Shown here piece by piece: positions 36,701 to 46,960 of a stretch of 64,000 nt of DNA (within the stretch, counting starts at the first letter, position 1; each line of letters begins with the position of its first letter). Source of the stretch: Callaeas wilsoni (lineage: Eukaryota > Chordata > Aves > Passeriformes > Callaeidae); contig VWPU01000984.1 in NCBI GenBank assembly GCA_013398955.1, positions 62,001 to 126,000 of the forward strand, read 5' to 3'. The notes beneath the pieces were generated by a model. It searched no databases. It had not been told where the DNA came from and worked only from the letters and a program-made list of their open reading frames with translations. A program made the translations under genes and the position numbers.

Positions 36701-39498
36701 AACAAGAAGCAGAGGGGCTGTTTCATCTGCCCTCCTTCTTCTCCAGTGGTTCAGCTCCTGACAAGAGTGTACCTCAAAGAAGTACTAGTTTTAGCTTCTT
36801 CAATTTGACATCTTTTTTGGATGAAAAGCCACAAACTGCTCCAGGACAGGAAAAACCAGCTAAACCAGTGAACTCTAAGCCACCAGCTGCTCCTAGACAG
36901 GAGAGTAATACAAAACCAGCTAAAACAATGAACGCTAAGCCACATATGAAGCAAAGTGTTTCTATCGACTCTGGTGTCAAAACCAGCAGTTCTACCAGGC
37001 AACAAGATGCAGACAATAAAAAAGAAGTTGATGATATTATTGCAGCAGTAACTGGTAAACAAACGTCTAATGACCTCATGATCCCAGAAAATAAATCAGA
37101 AAATGTGGCAGTGGAAAATGTAGAAAATATTGCTGCAGTAGCTGAAGAGAGTGGTTTAGAAAAGCTTCCACAGACCAGTGAAGAGAGTGGCTTAGGAAAG
37201 CTTCCACAGACTGAGGACACTGCAGTAAACAATTTGTCTGGTCCTGGTCCTTGCCTTCAGACTCCCACTGTGCAGGAGGGTTCTCAGGACCAACAGAGTA
37301 TTTCCTTAAGGGCAGAGGAAGATGCTTTGGGTAGTACGGAGGAAATGGACAGTGTTGCATTTCCTACTGATGAAGAGCCTTATTCTTCCAAAGAGCAAAC
37401 TTCTGAAAAGGTTGATCATAGTGTGGCCTCAGGTGATAAGATAGATTCCCAGGGTTTAAATGACTTAAATAGTATGAGTGACATGAAAAATAAAATGGTC
37501 TCTGAAGAAGTACGTGTACAGAATGAATTGCCAGAACAAAAAGTACTTGAACAAACTGACAGATTACAAAGAGGACAACAGCCACATGTTCCTCCTAAAA
37601 TGCCAGAGGCACCTAATTTGCAAAGCAAGCCAAAGGAACCTGAGAGTGATAAATCGGTTCTGGATTCTTCAGTTGAAATGTTTTCAAGTTTCATGACAAA
37701 AATGAAACCACCTAAAACATTTTCTGGCTTCTTTTCTCAACCTCAAGCTACTGCACCTCCACCTGCGCAGAAGAGGAGCTCCTCTTTCTTTGGTTTCTCA
37801 TCCCTCCCAAGTGGCCCAGCACCAGCTTTCACAAATGATATATTCGGCATCTTCAAAGGTCCAAAAGAATCTCCAAAAGAGATGCCTCCAAAATCCACCC
37901 CTAAACCTCAAAGCACTAGTGTGAAAGATGTCACTGGGTCTGTTCCAGCAAAAGACTCTAGGGAGACAGAAAATACAGCTGCAGCCAGAGAGTCTAAAAG
38001 ACACGTCTCTGCCTCTGTGAAGAAGGATGTAGTACCTGTTTCAACAGAAGAGAACGCCACAAAAGAGTCTCCTATGAAAACAGAAACTGAGGAGAATAAG
38101 AGCTTGGAAACCTGTAAAGAAGAACCTTTGAGGGCCGCTCCAGAAACAGGAGTCTCTAGTGAGAATGAAGCCCTTGAGGTGCTGCAGGAGGATAGTGAAG
38201 CACAGCCCTCTGAGGCGGTAGATACTCAGCCATGCCAGTCCGATCTCAGTGGTGCCGTTGACGCAGTGCAGGCTGAGGACACTGACCAGGCTGAAGTAGG
38301 TACTTCCCAACCAGATGTGGGGTCTTCAGGTGTAGCAGAGGAAGAAGCTGCTCCTGCAGACAAGGCAGCCACTGACATCCTTCACACTGGCTCTACTGAT
38401 GAGCTTGCACTGGAAATGGAAGCCGAAACTAACAGGGCAGACACGAACCTTTCCCAGTTAGATGAGAGTGCTACACTTGAATCAGAGCCTGCTGTTACAG
38501 GGGATCAGGCCAATGCTGGTATTGATCAGCAGGACTTGATCAGTAGTAACGGTAGTGAATCCACAGCTCCAGCTGATGAGCCCAGTGTTCACCTGCCTCA
38601 GCTGAATGAAGAGAAGGCAAGTGAGGTAGAACAGCAAACTGCTGAACAGGAAAGACATTTAACAATTGATGAGGTACCTGCAGAAGGGATTGCTTCCAAA
38701 TCTGACTTGAAGAAACAGGGTAAAACTAGTAATGCCACTCCAGATACAAGCAGTAGTAAACCTGTTTTTGAAATACCGAACATACCCAGTTTGCCAAAAT
38801 TTGGCTTTATGTCATCTTCTGATAGTGGAAAACCTTTTGGGTCATTCTTCTCTCAGCAGCCACCTTCTGCTAATAAAGCAGGAACAGATGAGGGCCTCGT
38901 GTCCAGTTTTAAGAAACTCTCTATGTCTCTGTTTGAAGGAAGTGGTGAAGAAAAGGTAAGTAAGCCAGAGAGTGCCCAAGGAGCAGTATTTGGGAAAAAG
39001 CTAGATTTCTCCTTTCCCTGGCAAAAAGACATCAAGGAGACCTCTGCCAAAAAGGAACCACATGTACCACCGCAGGCTTTGTCAAAACCAGATGACAAGG
39101 TGTTAGGAACAGTCAGTTCAGAAGAAAACTCAAAATCTGCAGTCTCGAACCAAGTGACTGATGCAAATATAGAAGTGAAGTTGTCTTCAGAGCAGCCTGA
39201 CACTGTAGACAATGAACGTTCTGAAGAGCCATCTGGTGCAAGCACTGTTGATGATACATCCAACAAAGAGCTGGGAGAGAAGCTTGACAAAGAGTCAGAA
39301 GATCAGCAGAACGTGATTTCAGGTGAACCGCAGAAAGAAGGTCAGGCAGAGGAGCATGTGCCAGACAAGCCTGAGGAGAGAGAAGCTGGGCTTGATTCTG
39401 CTCCTGATGGAGCAGTGCTGCATCCTGACACACTGGCTGCAGATCTGCATAGCGTGGAACAACTGAATGAGAAAAGGCTAGTTACAAATGAGGCATAA
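30735..39498 (+). CDS. UNC13B: UNC13B giant exon: 2,920-codon disordered scaffold region
   Basis: The exon starts after the ctcatcttag acceptor. Its first base completes Arg with AG from 24689, and the frame then stays open for 2,920 codons to TAA at 39496. The first 56 codons (starting QGSLARNERVRIIPFD) precede the first ATG at 30904, which has a poor start context, so I favour entry by splicing over an internal start. Residues below count from that Met. Most of the protein is low-complexity Ser/Lys/Glu/Pro/Gln, probably disordered. It is punctuated by about 20 short Phe-rich motifs such as SLFSSF (341), FISSLFKF (721), GLFSGLFRF (906), SGFFDFF (1688) and ISSLFGSL (1729). Residues 1088-1430 form a Trp/Tyr/Asp-rich block with PMDLS and PLDLS motifs. 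No C1, C2 or MUN domain is present. I do not know an assigned function; a presynaptic scaffold role is inferred from gene context. The 3' boundary is uncertain because no in-phase donor to 41120 was found. Confidence 0.83.
34165..35190 (+). other. UNC13B: Aromatic/acidic block with PxDLS motifs within the giant exon
   Basis: Residues about 1088-1430 (counting from Met at 30904) differ sharply from the rest of the exon. They are rich in Trp, Tyr, Phe, Cys, Asp and Glu and poor in Lys. Visible landmarks are FEWEYEV (1090), VYYVLNQNPVLPPQFLDW, EYQEWIMMLEQGVWWPSEDG, then a Tyr-rich stretch with TDPTGQYVYV, and DELFWFAEEE. Embedded are PMDLS (1211-1215), PLDLS (1356-1360), PLDFS (1392-1396) and SLDLS (1157-1161). 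The composition suggests a folded or binding module inside a disordered scaffold. The TGQYVYV stretch resembles the TGQY motifs of some muscle and cytoskeletal proteins, but the resemblance is weak. Confidence 0.7.
38956..38961 (+). promoter_or_regulatory. Near-perfect splice donor inside the giant exon, out of phase with the next exon
   Basis: The sequence aaaag|gtaagt is close to the ideal donor. It falls after a complete codon (Lys 2684, phase 0). Joining to the acceptor at 41120 would read Ser-Cys-Trp-Gln-stop, so this donor cannot restore the UNC13B frame without an additional exon. Coding-like sequence, including a LDFSFPW motif, continues for 180 codons beyond it. Confidence 0.55.
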
Positions 39499-39502
39499 TA
39501 AA
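39497..39502 (+). promoter_or_regulatory. AATAAA overlapping the stop codon of the giant exon
   Basis: The stop codon TAA (39496-39498) is immediately followed by a second in-frame TAA and overlaps an AATAAA hexamer. A G/T-rich stretch lies about 50 bases downstream (ttggtgtctgatgtttgt). It could serve as a very short 3' UTR signal, but this may be chance. Confidence 0.3.
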
Positions 39503-41119
39503 TGGTATTTGACCATTTATAATGCAATGCTGCAGCAGTAGACAGTGCCCTTGGTGTCTGATGTTTGTAGCTCAGTCCCAGTTCCCTACCTGTTGTCAGT
39601 GTTTGTGATATCACTGGTGGCTGTCACTAGTTAAATTACAAGCCTTTAGACCATTTCTCACCTTTTTCCACTCCTTTTCTGTAAGTGTAATGGAATTTCC
39701 CATGTTCCTGTAATGTGTCCCACTGAATGAGATGCTTTTAGTGCTAACTTCATTAGCTTTTCAGAAGTTATAGTCTTTCTGTGTTAATTCTGCTGCATAC
39801 AATTCACTTTTGCTTTCTTGTTTAGTGAGATAATAATACTGTATTTGCTAAGAAAAAAGTAACAGGTAGAATGTATTGGTAGGGAGGAACATTTTGTTTT
39901 CAAAATGCAAAGTAAAGGCTTTTAATTTTAGAGAGAAATTTAACTTAACTGATGATGCATTGTAAAACTGCTTAGGTTCACTTTACATTATTGAAGATAC
40001 TAAAACACTTTCAGAAATATCAGTGAAGGTATTCTAATGCTTGGTCTTCCTAAAATCGCTGCAAAATTTATTTCATGCAGTTATGAAAGTCCCTAGAGGA
40101 AGTTATCGGTATTTCATGATTCTATATTCAGTCCTGTGCATGTGCTAGGTTACAATTTCCCTCAAAAATCAAAACAGAGACTTGCTAAACTTATATTTAA
40201 GTATATACACACTTCTATGTAACATGAATGAAATTTGTTCCTTTGATCATACAGTTGCAACTCCGCACTCACAGAGCTTCCTGGCTCCAAATTCTCCTTA
40301 GACTGCAAGAGAAAAATATGAGTGTTGCTTCATTCTTGGCCATAGTTTTCCTGACTGCATGAGAAATTTCCGTCTGCTGTATTTTGTTTGAGGATTCTAG
40401 GAATTCAGTGCTGAAAGTGCTGTCTTGAATCACAGAGGTCACATCCCTGTGATGCTGGGGTTTTTATATAAAATAAACTATTGAGAAAGCTCTACTGGAG
40501 TGTTACATGTGGCTTTCATTTGAAAAATTGCTCCACTTTTCTGAAAGGTTGTAAGTTGAAGGTCTTGACAGTCTTAATCTTGACTGCAACGTTTTATCAT
40601 AAACTTTTAATATATATAAATTAAAGTTAACTTTAACTGTATTTTTTAACAATAATCATCTTAAATGGATGTGATAAAGACCCCAGCTGCAGCAAAACTG
40701 CAGAAGACAGGAACGCTTTCACTTTCAATTGCTGTGTTTCCATTCTTATTCCTGACTGGTTATTAGAATATATTCACTGCAGTTTCTAGCTGTGTAAGGT
40801 GAAGCAGTAGTTGGTGCAAGAAAGACCAGTGTTTAGAGCATATATGAGTGTACATATATATATTTGTATATACAAAAAAAGTATATATGATCTATATGCT
40901 GGTAGACTGTGTACAAAGTATTTCTACTGCCTACCAAACTTTTGAGGTTCACAAGTCTATATTTACATAATAATCATAAGACTATAATAGTTAAGTATGA
41001 CTTCATAGCATGCCTTTTCAGTAATATTTTGTGTCCTGCTCAGTTTTCCAGGTGTGCAGGTTGTTTTGTGTTTTTCCAAGCCACTGTTTTTTCTGATGGA
41101 CTTTCTTATTCTCTCTCAG
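39499..41119 (+). other. UNC13B: Possible 3' UTR of a long terminal form, or intron before 41120
   Basis: If the giant exon is terminal, this region begins with its 3' UTR. An AATAAA at 40472-40477 followed by tgtg-rich sequence is the most plausible polyadenylation site, giving about 1 kb of UTR. If the exon is internal, this is intron. TA-rich sequence at about 40840-40900 includes the perfect 12-base palindrome ttgtatatacaa. I found no additional exon that would bridge phase 0 to phase 2. The 3' end is a T/C-rich tract and ctctctcag acceptor. Confidence 0.55.
40472..40477 (+). promoter_or_regulatory. Candidate polyadenylation signal for the giant exon
   Basis: An AATAAA hexamer lies about 975 bases after the stop codon of the giant exon, followed within 30-45 bases by gagtgttacatgtggctttc, which is G/T-rich. 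It supports a terminal-exon reading but is not proof. Confidence 0.35.
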
Positions 41120-41446
41120 TCCTGCTGGCAGTAGTAGATACGGCTCCTCTTGCAATGTCAGCCAGGAAAGCTCTCACCTCAGTGAGCTGGAACATTCCCA
41201 TGAAAGTGCCCATGGCTCTGAGCAGGAAGATGATCACCAGGAAAGGCAGTCGAATCACTCTTATCACAGTTCGGGCAGCTACCAGAAGGATGGTCAGGCA
41301 TGGCTCAAGGAGCAAGAGGAGCCTCACGGCAAAGGAGAGGAGGAGAAGGTCTGCAAGACTGAGGAAAAACCTGCAGACCATTCTACAGCTAAGTTACCTC
41401 TGGAACTCGAGAAGCCCAAGGATGTTGATGCAGGAGTCCAAATGAG
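41120..41446 (+). CDS. UNC13B: UNC13B exon: GSSRYGSS...[11 protein letters not shown] linker
   Basis: This 327-base exon lies between ctctctcag and gtaggt. One base completes Ser from the exon at 24467-24689, then it reads [65 protein letters not shown] and an acidic tail ending [10 protein letters not shown](T/A)[13 protein letters not shown] and the DDH..E..S.HS.HSS...DGQA..KEQE pattern agree with UNC13B, not UNC13A or UNC13C, and are the best paralogue evidence in the window. The exon is a multiple of three and phase 2 at both ends, so it can be skipped without frameshift. It is a flexible, Ser/Glu-rich linker N-terminal to the calmodulin-binding site. A competing open frame in another phase across this exon is spurious. 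Confidence 0.92.
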
Positions 41447-43365
41447 GTAGGTGAAACTATTACCAAGTTATTTTCAGCTAGTTGAAAGAGGATTCTTCTA
41501 TTTGCTGGTTTGTAGGGCAAATTATGTACATTGTTCTTGCAACCTTTTCTGACAACTAAGTTGATGTTGCTGATATGTGAAACATCTATTGTACAGGACC
41601 AGTTACTTATGGAACATTGGCTAAGCTAAAGCTATGTTTGCCTTGTGTGCAAAGAGGAACTGTAGGTTTTGTGTGTGTAAAGAGGAATACCACCTTGGAG
41701 TTCATTTGCTGGATTTTCTGTTTCTGGTTTGATGAATGTACTCTGGCCCCAAAATAGCTGCTTCCATTGCTCATGTGGGATCAAGTTTATGCTTGAGCAA
41801 CCAAGAATTACGTGTTTTCGTGGTTAGAGCTTCCCTAGTTCCATTCTTGTGTAGTAGACTACCACCATTAGAGATAATGTTTATGTAGTTGTAGGTTGTA
41901 GAATTACAGCATGAATAGACATGTTCTCTGACTCACTGTGGCAGCTTTTCTTGTCCTTGTACTTTGGCTTTCCAAGCTGTCAACAGTATTGAAAGCAGGC
42001 TTCAAAAGTATCTCATCGAAGTTTGGGGGAGTAAAGTACTAGGTTTTGCACAGGTTTTACAGAAATTTCAAATTTCGCTACTTAAATTTGGGAGTGACAT
42101 TTTTCCTTGAGGTTGTCAAGTCATTGCAGCCCCTGGATGTGGTTTTACTTTCATAAGTATGAGGGATTTTTTTTTTTTATCTGGTTCAGTTAGATCCATA
42201 GGAAGATGTCTGCCTGTCTGTACCCTTTGGAGGGTACAGCTGGTGTCACTGTGCTTGGATGATAGAATTAACTACAGGAGTTCATGTGTAGGCAAGCCTT
42301 ACACTAAAGATGAAAAGAGGAAAACAAGACGAGAAAAGTGTTAAACTGTTTTTAAACTCTGATTCACTTTCCTCTTCTCCTTACAGAGCAGCAGGAGTCT
42401 TGTCCCAGAATGGCTGGCCTATATTTGTTCACAGGAAAGGTTATTCACATAGTCTATTTCAGGCTAATTTAGGCATCTAACTTCGATGCTCCTGCCTCAC
42501 TGGCTCCCTTTCTCTCCACCCTCTGGCAGTGCTCTCCTGTCTCCATGGAGCAGGCATGGAACTAAGCTCTGAATGTTGATTGCTGCAGCTGCACCTGAGC
42601 TAGACCTGTAGCATGAATGTGTGTTGCTCTTATCTATGGGGTTGTTTTATACAGTCAGCATATATAACTGACTGTGCGGGGTGGGTGCTTTGCAGGCAGG
42701 GAAAAGTGTTTGTTTTTGTGATTTACACCTCAGCAACATACAAAAGCAGGAATGCAACGAAAAGCCCAAGGTATCACAAGGTTAGGGATTGCAAGATGTG
42801 CTGTGGGGCATTGAGGTGGAGCATTCCTGACAGATCTGCATATCCTCTTGAAAAGCTGTCGGAAAGAGTGAAGTGACAGAGGTTCAATGCACAGGGGAAG
42901 CTCATGGCTGAGCCCCTGTTTGCCAATGTTTCCACTGAAGAGGGGCTGTAAATTTGTAACAGGAGGAGTAGGAAGGGGCAGTGGTTAGAAGGGAACTGCA
43001 ACAGGCATGGGGATATAAAGTCTTCCATCCACCTCTTTGTGTCTGTAATTACAATACTATTGTGTTGCATTGGCTTGATCAGATGTCGTAGACTGCTTTC
43101 CTGATGTTCTCACAAACATCATCTTCCTCCTGGGTTTGGATTGTGTACAGCTCATATCTTTCAGCTCATCAGGTTCCAAGATGCCTCCTGAGTTGAAGGA
43201 AACCTCTGCTTTGGCCTCTCACTTCCCAGAGCAGATGCAGGGCTGGGCTGACTGAGGCCTGTTGATTCCTTCAGAGCTGAAGCTGTAATTGCACTATGTG
43301 GTTGAATCTTTAATGCTACAGATAAATGTCTTTCATGTAGTGATCTCCTGTTTCTTGCTTTCAAG
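41447..43365 (+). other. UNC13B: UNC13B intron, 1.9 kb
   Basis: The intron has a gtaggt donor and a tttcaag acceptor. I see no repeats or RNA genes in it. Confidence 0.78.
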
Positions 43366-43456
43366 CTACCAGGGTGACATCGAGCCACCACCATTTCCTC
43401 CAGCGAGAGCCCATTGGATTAGAGCCATTAGCAAAGTCCGACTGCAGCTTCAACAG
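43366..43456 (+). CDS. UNC13B: UNC13B exon: calmodulin-binding segment
   Basis: This 91-base exon lies between ttgctttcaag and gtagga. It completes Ser and reads YQGDIEPPPFPPARAHWI then RAISKVRLQLQQ, ending in phase 0. The ARAHWIRA..KVRLQLQ stretch is the basic amphipathic helix that binds Ca2+/calmodulin in ubMunc13-2 (and in Munc13-1, with different residues). The anchor Trp codon is at 43415-43417. In the known proteins this site mediates short-term synaptic plasticity and lies just before the C1 domain. The remaining distal hydrophobic anchor, C1, C2B, MUN and C2C domains must be encoded right of the window. Confidence 0.9.
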
Positions 43457-45049
43457 GTAGGATGGAGTATTGCTTTGCTCCTTTTCTGAGCTGCTGTGGC
43501 TCAAGGTTTTACTTCACTGTAAGACACCTCTTACAGTTTTGATGTTTTGCAGACAACAATTTCATCTAATGTATTGTGTAGGACTGCAGCGTGTTGTGAT
43601 GGTTTTACAGCTCTCTGATTCTACCAGACATTTTTAACGTCATTGTGTGGAACTAGAGATGAATATCAGAAAAGATGCAGAAGCTGAGAAATTGGCTTTG
43701 AATTTGTAAATAGTAATAATGCTGTCTAGGACTTAAATGAAAGTATTTGAAATGAAGACGTTTTCTCAGAGCAACTTGAGGATAGCTTGTTAGTTTAGTA
43801 GGAGTTATCTGTATTATTTGTCGTGTGAAAATGTTCCTTGGGAAACTTTGCATCAAATATTTTTATATATACTTATTGAAAGTGGGTGTATAGTAAGTCT
43901 TGGTATTTCCATCTCATGAAAGTAAGATTTAAAAATAAATAGTCTTGATTTGGGAAGTCAAAAAGAAAAGGTTGTGACATTTTCTATAACAGTATAAACA
44001 CTCTTGCTATAGAAAACAGTGTCTAAGAACCAAAAAGTTAGATTTTAAAAAGAAGTCTTATGGTTTTATCCATCTATATGCCCACAGAAAGATAACATAT
44101 GGTGTTCATGTTCCATAGATGATAAACTTTTGCCTACTACCCTAACTGCAGAGTTAATATATTTCACTTAGAAATACTACTTTCTTCTAGAGATGACTTG
44201 TTTTGGTTTTATAAGAGATTTTACAGTATCTGTCACAATCAGGACTTTCTCTTCTGGATTTTTGCAAATTTCCAAGAAAGTGATTGTTGTTGTTGTTGCT
44301 TTGCATCTGGGGAGGCAGAATAGTTTTTCTCTTGTCTTACCTGGATTGTAAATGCTTTTTCATCTAACAATGGCTTCACTTCTGAGCAGAGAGGATTTTG
44401 ATCAAAACTCTCAGTATGACATGGAAAGTGAAGAACACCACTAGTATTTAAGCAGAAATGAGCTTCTGCTATGATTTTGTAGAGTATGCAAACAAAACAG
44501 TTCAATTCTGTGCCTTATAAAAAACAAGTGCACAAACAAGGGACAAGAGATTCAACAACACCTATCCATGGATCTCTCTCTTTTTCTCAGACAGTCCATG
44601 ACATGGTTCAGCATCATTTTGTGATTCTGCTGAATTGGAAGGATGACATGCTTTAGAGATGATTGTTACAGAAACAGTGGTTTAGTTTTGATAGCAAAAT
44701 GTCATTATTTGCTTTGCCATGACCACCGCTGACAACTATTGATCAAAGATTTACTTAAACCAAAAAATGTAGGAATTGGAGCTGCTCTGGGGCTTAGCTG
44801 CCTTTGCTGTCCAAAGACTTCTCCTTACCTCTTCTCTACATCTCTCTTGTTCCATATAAATCCATGTCTCATGAACAGAACAAGGAGTACTGGAATAGTA
44901 GAGGGCTACTGCAGAAACAGGACAAAGCCCCACTTGCTCGTCTTGTGTTCACTAGATGACCCTTTTTCTTTTAGTCTTTTCGTGCCGGGATTTTTAGGCA
45001 CTCTTCAGTCAGCCTGACTTTTTTTTTTAATTCTCTCTCTCCTACTCAT
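43457..45049 (+). other. UNC13B: UNC13B large intron, first part
   Basis: No exon or identifiable repeat apart from a short (ttg)n run at about 44284-44300. The following UNC13 exon, expected to lead into GGLYGIDSMPDLRR, is not visible anywhere in the remaining 20 kb, so I treat 43457-64000 as one long intron. Confidence 0.65.
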
Positions 45050-46960
45050 TTCTTTGTTTTTCCTGAAGTGCAGTGTCCAAAGCTGAATGTAGAAATCTGG
45101 CTGAGAGCCTGCTCATGTGCACTATAGAGCAACCAAGACTTTGTTCTCCTGCCTGTGGTGCTGATATCTCAAGATATACTGGCTGTCCTGCTGCAATGGT
45201 GCTTTTTTTATCACAGGCTATCACTGATGCATAGTTAGCCTTTTACACTTTCCAGAGGTGAGGTTCCTTCTGACAAAGGGCTTTGTCAGTTGTTGCATAG
45301 CCTATATTTGTGTTGGATTACAGCTGAATATGGTTTTGCACTTGTTCTTATAGAATTTGGAGTTTTTTTCATTTTTTAAGCACTTTGTTATCTGTCTCTT
45401 CCTTACCTTTTACATGAACAAATCATTCAAGTTGTCTGTGACAAAATTGTGTGGTACCCAAGCTGATGGCCTATGTGCTACCAGAATTGCTTGAGGAGTC
45501 TTGCTTGATGCATTCTTTGAATTTGGCTACCATGATTATATTTTTTTTTACCAGTATGTTTGCATCTGTTTTAACAGCTTCATTCAGATCACAGGGTATA
45601 AAACTTCTATTATTCTCCTTCTATCCCTTAGAATAATTTAGCTTGTCATAGAAGGAAGTTAAATGCATTTGACACAGTTCTACTCTTGATGAAACCATGC
45701 TGACAGTTATTTCTCTCCTTTTTATGTTCTAGAAGATTTGCAAATAATTTGATTATTTGTTCCAGTCTTCAATCCCCAGGGAACTGGGTGGGGGGGAAGG
45801 GTGTGTGTGTGTCAAGTTAGTGCTTTTATAATTATCCAAGGCTTTCTCTTACTATTTTTAAGCGTAAGTACTTAATTTGCCTTTTTCAAATCTTCAAGCG
45901 CATTGCTTGTTTCTCAAGTACTTAGTGCTTACTGATTACCAGTGTTGCAACCTAGAACCTGAGGATAAATATTTATCAAAGCCATCTGACTTAACAGACA
46001 GATGAGGTGGTTATTTCTTTCAATTTTTTTTTTCTTTACTGCAGCCTCTTTTTTATAACTTTCTAAACCTTTTTCCTTAAAAAACTCCCCAGCAATCCAG
46101 TATTAATTCTGTCAGCTGGCTGGCTGTGCGTGTCCCTTTCACTGAAGACCTGAAGCAATTAATGCATCAAATTTCCAGCCTTCTTAATGCCACCTGATGA
46201 TACCTCTGTCTTCCTATGAGTGGCATCCATCCTTTATTTGTCATATTGTTTGTACATTGCTAGATGTTTAATTTTGTTCTTCAGCCTTTTGATTCTTTTC
46301 CTGTGCAATCATTTTTGTCCTTAAAAACTTCCTCAGGAAGAGAGTTCAAGCCCTCCTAGAGGGCAGGAGGTTTCTTCACTGGGGCAGGTTCTGATTTTTG
46401 TCTGGTAGTGCTCTTTCATTAGCTGTTAGCAGCTTCCTGAACTCCCTAGTCCTTTAAGCCTCTTTCTCTTGAGCTCTAGACACTGAATTTCTGAGTTTTT
46501 ATTAGTTTGTGTTCTTGAATTGCGTAGTGTTTTCTAGCTTGTCTAATTCCTTTCCTTCTAAGGTATCGGGACGACTCTCCCAATTTCCTCAGATGCATTT
46601 GCATCCTCATTTCTCTCTGCACTTATGCTCAAATCTAGAAGAGCATCTCTGCTAGTTACTTTCCGTGCATGTTGACTCATCAGCTTGTTCATAGATTTTG
46701 TTTGAAAGTCAGTGATATAAAGACAGACTTTCAGATGAGGATCAGGATTTTAAAGGTCCCTGTGGTGATGGTCTAACCAGGTGATTCCCTTCGTAGGTAG
46801 AAAAGATCATGTCTCATTTCTCTGGTCAATGTATTAACGTCTTTCCATCTTCTGTCATTACCTAGGAGCTTTCAGGAGGATTATGCTTGTTAGTTCCAGC
46901 ACTTCAGAGCAGGTGGTTATGTCCTTAGTTTTCGAAGAGATGTCTCCAGCACGTTTCTGT
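45050..46960 (-). mobile_element. Ancient, decayed CR1-like LINE relic, antisense
   Basis: Several separated blocks match, in the expected antisense order, the consensus of old amniote CR1-like LINEs as I remember it. They are: gctgaatgtagaaatctggc...actatagag (about 45080-45128); a block running aaccatgctgacagtta, gaagatttgcaaataatttg and tttgttccagtcttcaatcc (about 45690-45777); the ctgaagcaattaatgca region (about 46150); and aaatctagaagagcatctctgctagtt (about 46630-46657). Divergence is high and the reverse-transcriptase frame is destroyed. It is much older than the CR1 at 53024. Boundaries are approximate, and independent smaller fragments are possible. Confidence 0.5.

Noticed and set aside
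40255..40366. Possible bridging exon after a catacag acceptor, open for about 36 codons
   Set aside because: No acceptable donor before the stop codon and no similarity to UNC13 linker sequence.
40909..41445. 178-codon + strand frame over the exon at 41120
   Set aside because: The Arg/Ser/Met-rich reading is in a different phase. The phase supplied by the donor at 24689 gives the conserved UNC13B sequence.
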